The position numbers were made by a program, and so were the translations under genes. DNA of 44,652 nucleotides from Mycobacterium sp. (lineage in GTDB: Bacteria > Actinomycetota > Actinomycetes > Mycobacteriales > Mycobacteriaceae), in contig JAHFVD010000063.1 of NCBI GenBank assembly GCA_023264735.1, forward strand, positions 1 through 44,652, given 5' to 3'. This document shows positions 23,565 through 31,343 of this stretch, one piece after another; positions within the stretch are counted from its first letter, which is position 1; every line of letters starts with the position of its first letter. Below the pieces are notes generated by a model that did not search any database, was not told where the DNA came from, and was given only the letters and a program-made list of their open reading frames with translations.

Positions 23565-24538
23565 CCGATCTCCTTGGTAGTGGCGAGTTGGGCGTTTTCC
23601 GTGGCGCGCTGCCGGGCGGCTAGGTCGGCGACGGCACGGAGCTTGCTGCTCGGTTGGGCGGGTACCGCGCGTGACTGCTTGACGACATCCCCGAGGACGG
23701 TGGGGAGGAACTCGGGCTTCCCGCAATCGGGTCGGCGATCCCACTCAACGACGGCTTCACGGATCAGAGTGTCGGGGTGGCCTTCGTGGGCGAGTTTGTC
23801 GACCTGGACGGCGAGGCGATCGAACGTGGCTCGCGGATATCCGTGACTGACACCGAGAGTCAGGCGGATCAAAGCCTTCGCGGCTTCGGTCGGGTGCCGC
23901 TTCGGTGGTGTTGGTGTGGCAGCGAATCGGCTTGGCGGTTCGGCGTCGACGACCGTTTCGGTAGCCGGGTAGGGATCGAGCGGCGGTTCCGTTGGACCCG
24001 GGTCGTCTTCTTCCTGTTCCCCTGTTCCCCTGTTCCCCTGTTCCCCTGATTGAATTTGGGGGTCCTTTGCGACCGGTTTTCGCGAAGTCTTCGCGCGCTT
24101 TACGGGCGGGGCGGGCGACTCTTCGCGATTCGGCATGACCGTAATCGCCTGAGCTGCACCGATAGTCTCGTCAACCACCTGCCGGTAGTTCATCGTCCCG
24201 TCAGGGCGTGGGTACCGGCCCGCCTTCGGTTTATCGATGTACTGCCATCGTTTCCAGTACCGCACGTACACCAGGGGCTCGCCCTCGACGGTGTAGCGCA
24301 CGATGATGTCGGCTTCGGCGAACCTCTGTAAAGCGCCCGAAACCTTCGCGACGATTTCGGGAGACTTCGCGAGATCGTGTGGGAATGCGTCCGCGCAGAT
24401 GATCACAACGTTGTCCCGGCCGACCCCGTTGTCGTCGACGTAAGACTCGAGCGCCTTCAGGATGAGGCGGTCTTCCATGTCGAACTGGGCCATCGTTGAT
24501 GACCGCCAGAACTCGGGCTTCGTCGACCGGATCCGCAT
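23561..24538 (-). CDS. Replication initiator-like winged-helix protein
   Basis: A 325-residue protein from ATG 24538 (one-base overlap TGATG). The N-terminal 130 residues (MRIRSTKPEFWRSSTMAQ, then RLILKALESYVDDNGVGRDN, AKSPEIVAKVSGALQRFAEADIIVRY) are the winged-helix domain of phage replication initiators. A low-complexity linker follows, containing the octamer-repeat-encoded GEQGNRGTGEQ (about residue 165). The C-terminal part (RHPTEAAKALIRLTLGVSHGYP; HEGHPDTLIREAVVEW) resembles DnaD-type partner modules. It is likely to open or mark the phage origin. The origin itself is not identified. Confidence 0.78.
   Translation of the reverse strand: MRIRSTKPEFWRSSTMAQFDMEDRLILKALESYVDDNGVGRDNVVIICADAFPHDLAKSPEIVAKVSGALQRFAEADIIVRYTVEGEPLVYVRYWKRWQYIDKPKAGRYPRPDGTMNYRQVVDETIGAAQAITVMPNREESPAPPVKRAKTSRKPVAKDPQIQSGEQGNRGTGEQEEDDPGPTEPPLDPYPATETVVDAEPPSRFAATPTPPKRHPTEAAKALIRLTLGVSHGYPRATFDRLAVQVDKLAHEGHPDTLIREAVVEWDRRPDCGKPEFLPTVLGDVVKQSRAVPAQPSSKLRAVADLAARQRATENAQLATTKEIG
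24013..24048 (+). repeat. Octamer tandem repeat inside a coding region
   Basis: Four perfect copies of TGTTCCCC (24015-24046) flanked by partial units make 36 bases of an 8-bp tandem repeat. It lies in the linker of the replication-initiator gene on the opposite strand. Eight is not a multiple of three, so a gain or loss of a unit would shift that frame. Confidence 0.85.
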
Positions 24539-25719
24539 CAGCACCCCTCGGTGTCGGTGGTGTGGTGTAGGTTGCGTGCTTCTCGCCACAGGTCGAGAAG
24601 GATCTGCTTGCACATGGCTCGCATCGCCCGGGCGTGCTGGTGGCCAGCGGACAGCGGGGACCCAGGCTCAGCGGGGCTTCCTGAGGGGCCACAGCGGACG
24701 CAGGGCACCTGGTGGACGGCGTCGGCGTACTTGAGGCGGGTGGCGTCGTAGACGTCGCGGTAGGGGCTGGTGCGCACTTTCACACAACTTTCTGCGATGA
24801 GCCAGACCCGCTGCCGCGCCGCACCATTCCAGTTCGCGCGTTCACCACGCTTACGTGAGGGCGCCACCCGGGCAGCAGCAACGGCTTGGGTTCCGGGCGT
24901 AATTTGGCTGCCCGGGTGGCTTGCTTCGACGGTGCTCATCCCGCAATAGGAGTAGAGCTCGTACACGCGGCGGGGGCGGCCGTGAAGGTCATTCCAATAC
25001 GGGTCACGGATGCTGGCCAGCAGGCGTGCGGCCTGCTTCTCCCCCACACCCTTGGTCGCTTTCACCCAAGCACCCAAGGGGTGATTCCGCATGGCGCGCT
25101 TCAAGTTCAGGACGGCCTGGTGCTCCAGGTCCTCGAGCTGCTCCACCATCGCGGCCAGGCGGCGGACCTCGGGGTGTTCGGCGGTGAGTCCGTGGCCGTT
25201 CTCCCCTTGATCGGTGAGTTGCCGCAGACGGTTCGCGTTCGCGATACGCACACCCTCGAGGTCGTCGACCACATCAGCGAACAAACCGAGTGCGGGGTCG
25301 GCGAGGATGGGCCCAGCCAGCGAAAGATCATTGGGTGTCGCATCATCCATGGCTGGCTGGGCCGCCCCTCCCACCTCCGATGCCTGATTGGGCTCCGCTT
25401 TGACCATGGAGGGCGGGTTTGGTCCTGCCGGCGGTGCGGGGATGGGTTGCGTTCCAGACATGGCCGACAGGAAGTTTGAGCCCGCCGGCGGGAAATATCC
25501 GGGCTCCGCGTTCTCTATGGCCGGCGGGACAGTTGGGCCCGCCAGCGGTGACGTCGTGGGCTTCGGTTGCTCATTGGCTGGCGGGTTGATTGGGGCCCCG
25601 GCAGCGTCAGGGCACTGGGCACCGGACGTACTTTGGCTACCGGGGCTGCTGTCGGGCAGGGAGTCGCATTGGGAATCGCTGCTGCGTTGAAGCCCGACAA
25701 GATCATTCATTGCGGTCAC
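24538..25719 (-). CDS. Helix-hairpin-helix protein, IS110/IS116-like C-terminal domain
   Basis: A 393-residue protein from GTG 25719 (GTGA overlap with the methyltransferase stop); ATG 25710 is an alternative. The first 150 residues are low in complexity, with four degenerate Pro/Ala/Gly units (PPAGxN..SxM..AEP type). Residues about 150-215 form a helical region (LRQLTDQGENGHGLTAEHPEVRRLAAMVEQLEDLE). Residues 218-260 are a helix-hairpin-helix: LGAWVKATKGVGEKQAARLLASI followed by RRVYELYSYCGM, as in the C-terminal domain of IS110-family transposases. No DEDD transposase catalytic domain is present, so a DNA-binding, not transposing, role is likely. Confidence 0.7.
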   Translation of the reverse strand: MTAMNDLVGLQRSSDSQCDSLPDSSPGSQSTSGAQCPDAAGAPINPPANEQPKPTTSPLAGPTVPPAIENAEPGYFPPAGSNFLSAMSGTQPIPAPPAGPNPPSMVKAEPNQASEVGGAAQPAMDDATPNDLSLAGPILADPALGLFADVVDDLEGVRIANANRLRQLTDQGENGHGLTAEHPEVRRLAAMVEQLEDLEHQAVLNLKRAMRNHPLGAWVKATKGVGEKQAARLLASIRDPYWNDLHGRPRRVYELYSYCGMSTVEASHPGSQITPGTQAVAAARVAPSRKRGERANWNGAARQRVWLIAESCVKVRTSPYRDVYDATRLKYADAVHQVPCVRCGPSGSPAEPGSPLSAGHQHARAMRAMCKQILLDLWREARNLHHTTDTEGC

Positions 25720-26774
25720 GCGGCCGCCTCCGCGATTCCTAGCAGCCAAGTCAGCGCTGCGTATGCCTGTTGTGGGACAACGCCGTTGCCGATGATGCGG
25801 AGCTGGTCATTTCGGCTGATCCCGATGCCTTGATCAGTGACCCAGCCGCGCGGCCATCCCATCATCCATTCCGAGAATGCCGAAGATAGCCGCGGGTTGC
25901 CGCGTGAATTCGGCTCGGTCGGTTGGGGAACAGGCCCCGCGATGCCCTCCCAGCGCTGGATAGCGGCTGCGTATTTTCCCCACGTTCCGGTGTCGACCGC
26001 TTCGACTGCGGTCGTGATCAGGTCATCGCCGCCGGATCCATCCCTGTTGCGGCGCTGATAGTCCGGTCCGCGTGCGCCGCCGCGACTTGCCCGGGGCGTC
26101 GGCAACAAATCGGCTAAGTCGCGAGCTCCCGAACCGTTCCCGGCAACGTGGACTGATGCCCCTTGGAGTTCATTCGGCCCGGGCTCGGTGGGTGCCCGTC
26201 GACAGCCTGCGGCGTCGGTAGCAGTTGCGAGGATAAAGACGCGTTCGCGTCGGTGTGGTGCGCCGACGGCGGAAGCGGGAACAGTTGTCCAGCTCGCATC
26301 GAACCCGAGGTCGGAAAGGTCTCCGAATACGGCTCCGAGTCCTCGGAGAACAGACTCAGTGCTGTTGTCTCCCAGAGCATCCGATCCGGATTCCACGTCG
26401 CGATTGGCTTTGACACTGAGAAGGTTCCTCACATTCTCGATAACGACGTACCGGGGCCGCAGGATCTTGATAGCTCGAGCGAATTCGCTCCACAGCCCTG
26501 ATCGCGTGCCCACACCCATACCCGCCTGCTTCCCGGCCGAACTGATGTCCTGGCACGGAAACCCGCCGCACAGAACTTCGACGGTGTGCTGTTTCCAGAT
26601 CCCCCATGCGACGCTCTTGACGTCGCCATAGTTCGGCACGCCGGGCCAACGATGCTCGAGCACCTTGCTAGCGGCGGGGTCGACCTCGCAGTGCCACACC
26701 GTGCGGCCACCGAACACTTGCTCGACGGCGAGGTCGAGCCCGCCAGCTCCAGAGAAGAGTGACCCGATCTTCAT
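25716..26774 (-). CDS. C5-cytosine DNA methyltransferase
   Basis: A 352-residue Dcm-like enzyme from ATG 26774 (ATGA overlap). Motif I GSLFSGAGGLDLA (4-16), motif IV CGGFPCQDIS (69-78, nucleophile C74), motif VI VIENV (111-115), motif VIII PHRRERVFIL (173-182), target-recognition region about 200-290, and a C-terminal motif X-like IGNGVVP. All key residues are intact. No restriction endonuclease is next to it, so it is an orphan methylase that may protect phage DNA from host restriction. Its target sequence cannot be read from the protein. Confidence 0.93.
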   Translation of the reverse strand: MKIGSLFSGAGGLDLAVEQVFGGRTVWHCEVDPAASKVLEHRWPGVPNYGDVKSVAWGIWKQHTVEVLCGGFPCQDISSAGKQAGMGVGTRSGLWSEFARAIKILRPRYVVIENVRNLLSVKANRDVESGSDALGDNSTESVLRGLGAVFGDLSDLGFDASWTTVPASAVGAPHRRERVFILATATDAAGCRRAPTEPGPNELQGASVHVAGNGSGARDLADLLPTPRASRGGARGPDYQRRNRDGSGGDDLITTAVEAVDTGTWGKYAAAIQRWEGIAGPVPQPTEPNSRGNPRLSSAFSEWMMGWPRGWVTDQGIGISRNDQLRIIGNGVVPQQAYAALTWLLGIAEAAA

Positions 26775-27313
26775 GCTGGCCGTCCGTTGTGCATCCGCTG
26801 CGGCTGTTGCTCGGGCAGGTCTCGCACTCGCTGCACGCGTGTAGTGACCATCTGGGAGATCAGTCGGTTGAGTAGGCTCATGCGTTCCTCGAACCGGCCA
26901 ACGGCGGCGTCGATCTCCTTGACGGCCAAGCGGAGGTCGTCGGCCGTGCAATCCGCGAGCGGTTTCATCACACCGCCGCCGACGCGGATCTCCGATGCGA
27001 GCTGCTGTTGCCACCATGTCCGCCGGTCGGCGAGCTTCACCGACGGCTGCGGAGCCGGCGGTACAGGCGGATTCTCTGCTGTCGTGTCCGCGGCGGGGCG
27101 TGGTTTCGGCTGGGGTTTGGGCCGCGGTGGCTGCTGTTGGCGGCGCTGCTCGGCTGCGAGCGTGCGCGCCGGTGCAACGAGCAGATCACGCAGGTATGTG
27201 CGCATATCAGCGTGGTGCACGTTGTTCGCGACCAGCTGCGCGATCTCCTCCGGCGCTGCGTTCGGGTGGGTGAGGATCGTCCCGACGATCAGACTGCGGA
27301 GCTCACGGTTCAT
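26771..27313 (-). CDS. Unknown early protein with Pro-rich linker
   Basis: A 180-residue protein from ATG 27313, which overlaps the exonuclease stop (ATGA). MNRELRSLIVGTILTHPNAAPEEIAQLVANNV has a short helical module, then a Pro/Lys/Gln linker (QPPRPKPQPKPRPAADTT), a second helical module (RRTWWQQQLASEIRVGGGVMKPL; DLRLAVKEIDAAVGRFEERMSLLNRLISQM). It may be a DNA- or partner-binding protein, but no motif proves this. It ends in a four-base overlap with the methyltransferase. Confidence 0.6.
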   Translation of the reverse strand: MNRELRSLIVGTILTHPNAAPEEIAQLVANNVHHADMRTYLRDLLVAPARTLAAEQRRQQQPPRPKPQPKPRPAADTTAENPPVPPAPQPSVKLADRRTWWQQQLASEIRVGGGVMKPLADCTADDLRLAVKEIDAAVGRFEERMSLLNRLISQMVTTRVQRVRDLPEQQPQRMHNGRPA

Positions 27314-27870
27314 GACGCGGTTCCTGTCATCTCCTCGTATTGGGCAAGGATCCATTCCACGTCGCCCATCGCGGTGTGTCGGGCGAAGTCGGCGGGGTCC
27401 ACACCGATCGACGTGGAAAGTCGGTCGGACTTCCACGGCTGCTCGGGAGGATGCCCGCGGCCGACTCCCTTTCCGCCGCAGATGAACCCGTGCACCATGC
27501 TGGGGACGTCGAGGGGGTGGTAATGCCAACTCTGTGTGATGTCGTAGTGGCGCAGTAGCGCTTCCAGCCGGGGTAGGTCGAAGAGCGGGTTGCACACCAC
27601 TGCGATAGCGCCCGCAGTGACGACGTCGATCATGATGGCGGCGTCGTGCTCGTCGACCGCATCGTCTTTGTCGTACCTGGCTTCGTAATCCTCGCGGAAC
27701 GGCTTGTCGAGGGTGTCGAGCCAGTGGCCGGGGTCGTGTCGAATGAAGAACTCAGCGCGTGTACCCCCGCCGTTAGGAAAACGACGTATCGCGGCGAACT
27801 CCCAGATCGGGGCTTCAGGGTCGAGTCCCAGCGTCTCGCAATCGAGAAATACAAGATCGGAGTCGGTCAT
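27310..27870 (-). CDS. DnaQ-like 3'-5' exonuclease
   Basis: A 186-residue DEDDh exonuclease. ExoI: FLDCETLGLD (D10, E12). ExoII: CNPLFDLPRLEALL (D98). ExoIII: ARHTAMGDVEWIL (H165, D170). Such phage enzymes trim 3' ends in replication or recombination. The ATG makes a one-base overlap with the upstream DUF4326 stop. Confidence 0.86.
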   Translation of the reverse strand: MTDSDLVFLDCETLGLDPEAPIWEFAAIRRFPNGGGTRAEFFIRHDPGHWLDTLDKPFREDYEARYDKDDAVDEHDAAIMIDVVTAGAIAVVCNPLFDLPRLEALLRHYDITQSWHYHPLDVPSMVHGFICGGKGVGRGHPPEQPWKSDRLSTSIGVDPADFARHTAMGDVEWILAQYEEMTGTAS

Positions 27871-28277
27871 CAGCGGTGTCCTTTGTTCGCGAGGGTGAGA
27901 AGAATTCGGCTGTGGCAGTCAAGGTCCGGCGCGCACCAGCAGGCGAGGTCGTGGCCGCGGAGGTCCGCGAGGCCGGCGAGGATCTGTTCACGCTTGGCGT
28001 CGAGCTCCTGGCGCGCCTCAGCAGTCCAGAGGTACGGGCTGGGGATCAGGTTCTTAGCCAGCCACCGGTCGTAGATGATCACCGCGCCGGAGTGCGCTGC
28101 AGCCTTGTTGCCGTACAGCCACTCACCACCACGCCCGTCGTACACCGCGAACGTCGTACCGCGGCCGGTGTCCTTGACCCGCCACAGGTTCCCGTAAATC
28201 GTCGGCCGCGACACCTTGATCGCACCCTCAGGCAGAGTCCAGCCTTTGGTGCGGCGCAGCTGGATACGGTTAGGCAC
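27870..28277 (-). CDS. DUF4326 family protein
   Basis: A 135-residue protein. MPNRIQLRRTKGWTLPEGAIKVSRPTIYGN and the C-terminal LRGHDLACWCAPDLDCHSRILLTLAN match the DUF4326 family, whose hallmark is CWCxPxxxCHxxxL. These are widespread in phages and some plasmids; function is unknown. Upstream overlap of eight bases. Confidence 0.82.
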   Translation of the reverse strand: MPNRIQLRRTKGWTLPEGAIKVSRPTIYGNLWRVKDTGRGTTFAVYDGRGGEWLYGNKAAAHSGAVIIYDRWLAKNLIPSPYLWTAEARQELDAKREQILAGLADLRGHDLACWCAPDLDCHSRILLTLANKGHR

Positions 28278-28665
28278 CTGACACCGCCTCGGCAGCGTCA
28301 GCAGCAGCCAGCAATTCGGCGGCTACCTGGCGTGCGCGTTGCGTGGTGAAGTTCGACCCGAGGTCGACGTGGTGACGAAGCGTCACACCGCCATTCTGGT
28401 TCGCCCAAGCGTCGGGGTTGACCTCCCCGCGCGGCAGCTCCACGAAGGCGATGTCCTGAGCCTTCAACGCGGCCAGGATCGCGACGGCGTGGTGTTGCCG
28501 TTGGGCTTCCTCGTAGTTGACCGATCCGATCTCGGATATTCCAGATTCCCAGTCGCATTCGACGCAATTCCACCACTCGTCACGTTTGCCGCCGCCGACC
28601 CGGATGCTTCGCTCGATCCGATGCCGACCCAACGCCTCTGCGATGATTTCGACTAGGTTGCTCAT
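28270..28665 (-). CDS. Small unknown protein
   Basis: A 131-residue protein, MSNLVEIIAEALGRHRIERSIRVGGGKRDEWWNCVECDWESG (CxxC near residue 33), then EAQRQHHAVAILAALKAQDIAFVELP and a C-terminal Ala-rich helix. The layout of a short helix, a CxxC, and RHxxVAIL..L is common in mycobacteriophage small proteins. Function unknown. Confidence 0.6.
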   Translation of the reverse strand: MSNLVEIIAEALGRHRIERSIRVGGGKRDEWWNCVECDWESGISEIGSVNYEEAQRQHHAVAILAALKAQDIAFVELPRGEVNPDAWANQNGGVTLRHHVDLGSNFTTQRARQVAAELLAAADAAEAVSGA

Positions 28666-28859
28666 CAGTCCATGTCCTGGAGGTTGACGTTGACGATTTG
28701 CATCCGGTTGTAGATGGCCTGCGCCATTTGCTCGGTGTTGTAGCGGACCCGCTGCTTCGCGAGAAGCGCCGATTGCTCTGATCGGAGTAGTTCAGCGCCT
28801 TGCAGTTTCGCGCTCGCCCCGACGACGCGGGCGCCTTCCATCACGATGTAGATATCCAC
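28665..28859 (-). CDS. Small unknown protein
   Basis: A 64-residue protein from GTG 28859, one base past the upstream stop. The frame is open earlier, but that part overlaps the zinc-ribbon gene. MDIYIVMEGARVVGASAKLQGAELLRSEQSALLAKQRV then a helix NTEQMAQAIYNRMQIVNVNLQ. Function unknown. The end overlaps the next gene by one base (TGATG). Confidence 0.5.
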   Translation of the reverse strand: MDIYIVMEGARVVGASAKLQGAELLRSEQSALLAKQRVRYNTEQMAQAIYNRMQIVNVNLQDMD

Positions 28860-28860
28860 G

Positions 28861-29121
28861 TCAGATCGCTTTCGGTGCGCCGTGTCGGCGGTGGTGTTCG
28901 GCAAGCGTCGCAATGCCGTGTGTGACTTCGGGGTGCATGAGGAGTTCGTCAAGTTCCGAGGTGGTCGGCAGGCGCAGGGTGTTGATCATCGTGACGATCG
29001 ACAACGCCTGGCAGTGAGTGCACAAGATGACGACACCCGCGGTGAGTGTCTGTGGCTGACCATTCGCGTCGAGCCCGGCAACGATCGCGATACCGCATGA
29101 TGGGCAATCCAAGTCAGGCAT
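28861..29121 (-). CDS. Small zinc-ribbon protein
   Basis: An 86-residue protein with LDCPSCGIAIVAGLDANG and VVILCTHCQALSIV, a two-knuckle zinc ribbon (four Cys in residues 6-36). A helical tail follows (TTSELDELLMHPEVTHGIATLAEHHRR). It overlaps the upstream 51-residue gene by eight bases. Function unknown. Confidence 0.65.
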   Translation of the reverse strand: MPDLDCPSCGIAIVAGLDANGQPQTLTAGVVILCTHCQALSIVTMINTLRLPTTSELDELLMHPEVTHGIATLAEHHRRHGAPKAI

Positions 29122-29269
29122 GTTCTCCCCTGGCAGTTCGGATCAGGTAGTCGGAATGGCAGCTGTCGCAGCGGGGTCGCCCCGCGGACGGGTCTCCGCC
29201 GCAATCCACGCAGAGCCTCGGGTTGGCCAGATAGCGCTCCTTGCGCTGTTCCGGCGTCGACGACGGCAT
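29114..29269 (-). CDS. 51-residue zinc-finger protein
   Basis: Read directly on the minus strand from ATG 29269 to TGA 29114: a 51-residue protein MPSSTPEQRKERYLANPRLC followed by VDCGGDPSAGRPRCDSCHSDY. Two CxxC pairs (C20/C23, C34/C37) and H38 suggest one zinc ribbon. It overlaps the following zinc-ribbon gene by eight bases, which supports it as a real coupled gene despite its size. Function unknown. Confidence 0.6.
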   Translation of the reverse strand: MPSSTPEQRKERYLANPRLCVDCGGDPSAGRPRCDSCHSDYLIRTARGEHA

Positions 29270-29290
29270 GGACTGCGGCGCGCCCCTCGG

Positions 29291-30139
29291 TTAGCTGACG
29301 CCCGCGTTGGCGGCGTACACGGGCACACCGAGCCCGTCGGATACCTCACCGACGACGTGCAACCATGCCGCCCGCACCAGGTGGTCGTAGGGCTGCGGGA
29401 ACAGGCCAAGGAACAACTTGCCCTGGCTGATTCGCAGCCGCAGCCAGCACTTCACGTCGATCTGCGGATAGTCCTCGAATGGGCGTGCGGTGAAGGTGAT
29501 GTCACGGGGCACCTCGAGCGGCTTCTGTGAGGAACCGGCCGTCGTGTTGACTTGCTCGCTGTACGTCAGGTGCTGGGCGCCGGTGTCACGGCGGATCCGC
29601 GACTCGAACGATCCGCTGCTTGATGCGCGGATGCTGTCGACCATCTCCATCAGGTCGGCAGCCTGGTGGCTGGTGATGAGATGGCCGGCGGATTCGATGA
29701 GGTTGCCGAACTCTTCCTGGCCGTGGAAGTCGGCGTCTGCGGCATTGAGCATGGTGGCCCAGTCCGGATCCGCGATGAAACGCAGGATCAGTCGGTCTTC
29801 GCGGCGGGTGAAGAATTTGTCTGCGACAGAGTTGAGTTCGTCGTAGACGGCGACGATCTCGCCCTTCTTCCGATTGCCCCAGACCGTGGACTCGTCCTCG
29901 TAGAGCGGCCGCCGCTTGATCTCGGCGACGAACGATGCGGTGTCGGTGACGACGCGGTCGGGAACGGAGCGCGGCGGGAAGGCGAGCGGCGCTTCGGCGC
30001 GCACGTCGATCACTTCCGTGCGGAGTTCGCCGTCCGCGCCGTTTGCGGCGACCAAGTAGAGCGTGCTGTTGGCGCTCTGCTCGTCAGTCGGAGGGATCAG
30101 TTGGACTGTGTGTTCGGGCAATTCGAGTGGTTCGGACAT
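29291..30139 (-). CDS. DUF2303 (YfdQ-like) family protein
   Basis: A 282-residue protein. FVAEIKRRPLYEDESTVWGNRKKGEIVAVYDE, IADPDWATMLNAADADFHGQEEFGNLIESAGHLI and TSHQAADLMEMVDSIRASSSGSFESRIRRDTG match the DUF2303 family, found in many temperate phages close to recombination genes. The role is unknown; it is often next to a small acidic partner, here the 30,164..30,514 gene upstream. Confidence 0.85.
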   Translation of the reverse strand: MSEPLELPEHTVQLIPPTDEQSANSTLYLVAANGADGELRTEVIDVRAEAPLAFPPRSVPDRVVTDTASFVAEIKRRPLYEDESTVWGNRKKGEIVAVYDELNSVADKFFTRREDRLILRFIADPDWATMLNAADADFHGQEEFGNLIESAGHLITSHQAADLMEMVDSIRASSSGSFESRIRRDTGAQHLTYSEQVNTTAGSSQKPLEVPRDITFTARPFEDYPQIDVKCWLRLRISQGKLFLGLFPQPYDHLVRAAWLHVVGEVSDGLGVPVYAANAGVS

Positions 30140-30163
30140 GCTTTCCTCTCCAGGGGTGGTGGG

Positions 30164-30514
30164 TTACTTGGTGCCGTAGAACATGCCGGCGTTGTCGCGG
30201 GAGAGGTTGCCTTCACCGTCGGCGAAGAAGATGGTTCCCGCGGGGTCTTTGACGGGGTTGCTCTTGACGTCGGCGATGATCTGCACGGCGCCGGAGTCGA
30301 GTGGGTTCACCTTGAGAGTGAGGCTCATGGTGCCGCCCTTCTTCTCGTGGAGCAGTGCGGCTTCGACGACCTCGTGCAGGGCTTTGGTGCATTCGAGTTG
30401 CACCTTGCCCTTGTCGAGCTGCGTCAGGGCGATGACGAACTCGGTGACGTCACCGGGCTGCATCTCCGTCCCGGTCTCGGTCGTCTCGGCCGGTGTTTCG
30501 TTGTTGTCGGACAA
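30164..30514 (-). CDS. Small acidic partner of the DUF2303 protein
   Basis: A 116-residue protein. An acidic Glu/Thr-rich start (MSDNNETPAETTETGTEMQPGD) precedes VTEFVIALTQLDKGKVQLECTKALHEVVEAALLHEKKGG and the strand-rich TMSLTLKVNPLDSGAVQIIADVK. Proteins of this type are found next to DUF2303 in other actinophages. Function unknown. Confidence 0.65.
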   Translation of the reverse strand: MSDNNETPAETTETGTEMQPGDVTEFVIALTQLDKGKVQLECTKALHEVVEAALLHEKKGGTMSLTLKVNPLDSGAVQIIADVKSNPVKDPAGTIFFADGEGNLSRDNAGMFYGTK

Positions 30515-30526
30515 TGGATTTCCTTT

Positions 30527-30874
30527 CTAGGTGAGCTGAATTTCGATGCTGGTGTCGAGGTGGATGCCGCCGTCGTTGTCGAGGAGGACGTAGTCGCCGC
30601 GGCGGAGCACTCGTTGTCGGTCTGGCAGTTGCGTCTGCGGGAGAAGCCAGCCCACCAGGTACGCCAGCGCCCGATTCATTTCGATCAGGTGGTGACAGCC
30701 GTGGCAGACATCCAGGCCGTTCGCCGCGGTGTTCGTGTCATCCCGCCGCGACCCGCCAGCCTGACGGGGCCGGCGGTGATGCTTCTGCCTTGCCAGGTTC
30801 GCCCCACACACCTCGCACACGCCGCCGGAACGGCCGCTGATGGTGCACGAGACTGCTGCGGGAAACCCGGACAC
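30527..30874 (-). CDS. HNH endonuclease (early)
   Basis: A 115-residue protein from GTG 30874. The HNH core is CEVCGANLARQKHHRRPRQAGGSRRDDTNTAANGLDVCHGCHHLIEMN: the zinc pair CEVC, catalytic HH, the Asn after a loop, and the second CHGCH. All expected HNH residues are present, unlike in the packaging-region HNH. The C-terminal strand region (RRGDYVLLDNDGG) is typical of mycobacteriophage early HNH proteins. Confidence 0.82.
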   Translation of the reverse strand: MSGFPAAVSCTISGRSGGVCEVCGANLARQKHHRRPRQAGGSRRDDTNTAANGLDVCHGCHHLIEMNRALAYLVGWLLPQTQLPDRQRVLRRGDYVLLDNDGGIHLDTSIEIQLT

Positions 30875-30876
30875 GG

Positions 30877-31116
30877 TCAGACCTGCCTGTCCGTCAGGAT
30901 CTTGTCGATCCGATCAATCGGAACGAACTTGCTGCCCTGGTCGGCGTTGTCGGTGCACAACTCCCGGATCTCGGCGATCGCGGCCTGGAGCTGCTCGACA
31001 CGTAGGTCGGCCGCGGCGAATCCCCTCGCCAGCCCCGGATGCCGACCTCCGACAACTGCCGGCGGGCCGTAGCCCTCGAACCGGCCCACGTGCGTCGTCT
31101 CCTGGGGGGCGCTCAC
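30877..31116 (-). CDS. Small unknown protein
   Basis: A 79-residue protein from GTG 31116 (GTGA overlap with the upstream gene). ETTHVGRFEGYGPPAVVGGRHPGLARGFAAADLRVEQL is followed by a helical tail (AAIAEIRELCTDNADQGS). Function unknown. Confidence 0.5.
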   Translation of the reverse strand: MSAPQETTHVGRFEGYGPPAVVGGRHPGLARGFAAADLRVEQLQAAIAEIRELCTDNADQGSKFVPIDRIDKILTDRQV

Positions 31117-31343
31117 CGGAGTGCGGTCCGTTGCTTCGCGCCGTTGCGGTAGTGGACCTCGAGGAACACCGGCGTGTCCGAGTTGACCAGGTTCGTCATC
31201 GCGGTCTCGATGTCACCCACGTTGGCGTAGGTGTCGCGGTCGGAGAGGTTCTTCGTGTTCCCCGCGATGATGCTGAACTTCCACTGGCCGCGACCGCCGA
31301 ACCAGCGTCGGGCGGGGACAACGAGGATTGTGTATGTGTTCAC
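31113..31343 (-). CDS. Small DUF1508-like protein
   Basis: A 76-residue protein from GTG 31343, which overlaps the RecT stop by four bases (GTGA). RRWFGGRGQWKFSIIAGNTKNLSDRDTYANVGDIETAMTNL resembles the YegP/DUF1508 fold, in which W-F-L/I-x-A-x-N is followed by Tyr and a helix. The match is weak. A longer open frame upstream lies inside RecT and is rejected. Confidence 0.5.
   Translation of the reverse strand: MNTYTILVVPARRWFGGRGQWKFSIIAGNTKNLSDRDTYANVGDIETAMTNLVNSDTPVFLEVHYRNGAKQRTALR

Noticed and set aside
24538..25719. IS110-type insertion sequence
   Set aside because: Only the HhH part is present; there is no DEDD domain, no flanking repeats, and the gene is coupled to its neighbours.
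30527..30874. Restriction partner for the methyltransferase
   Set aside because: It is an HNH protein but 4 kb away with the features of a mycobacteriophage early HNH, and no restriction-type specificity domain is visible.
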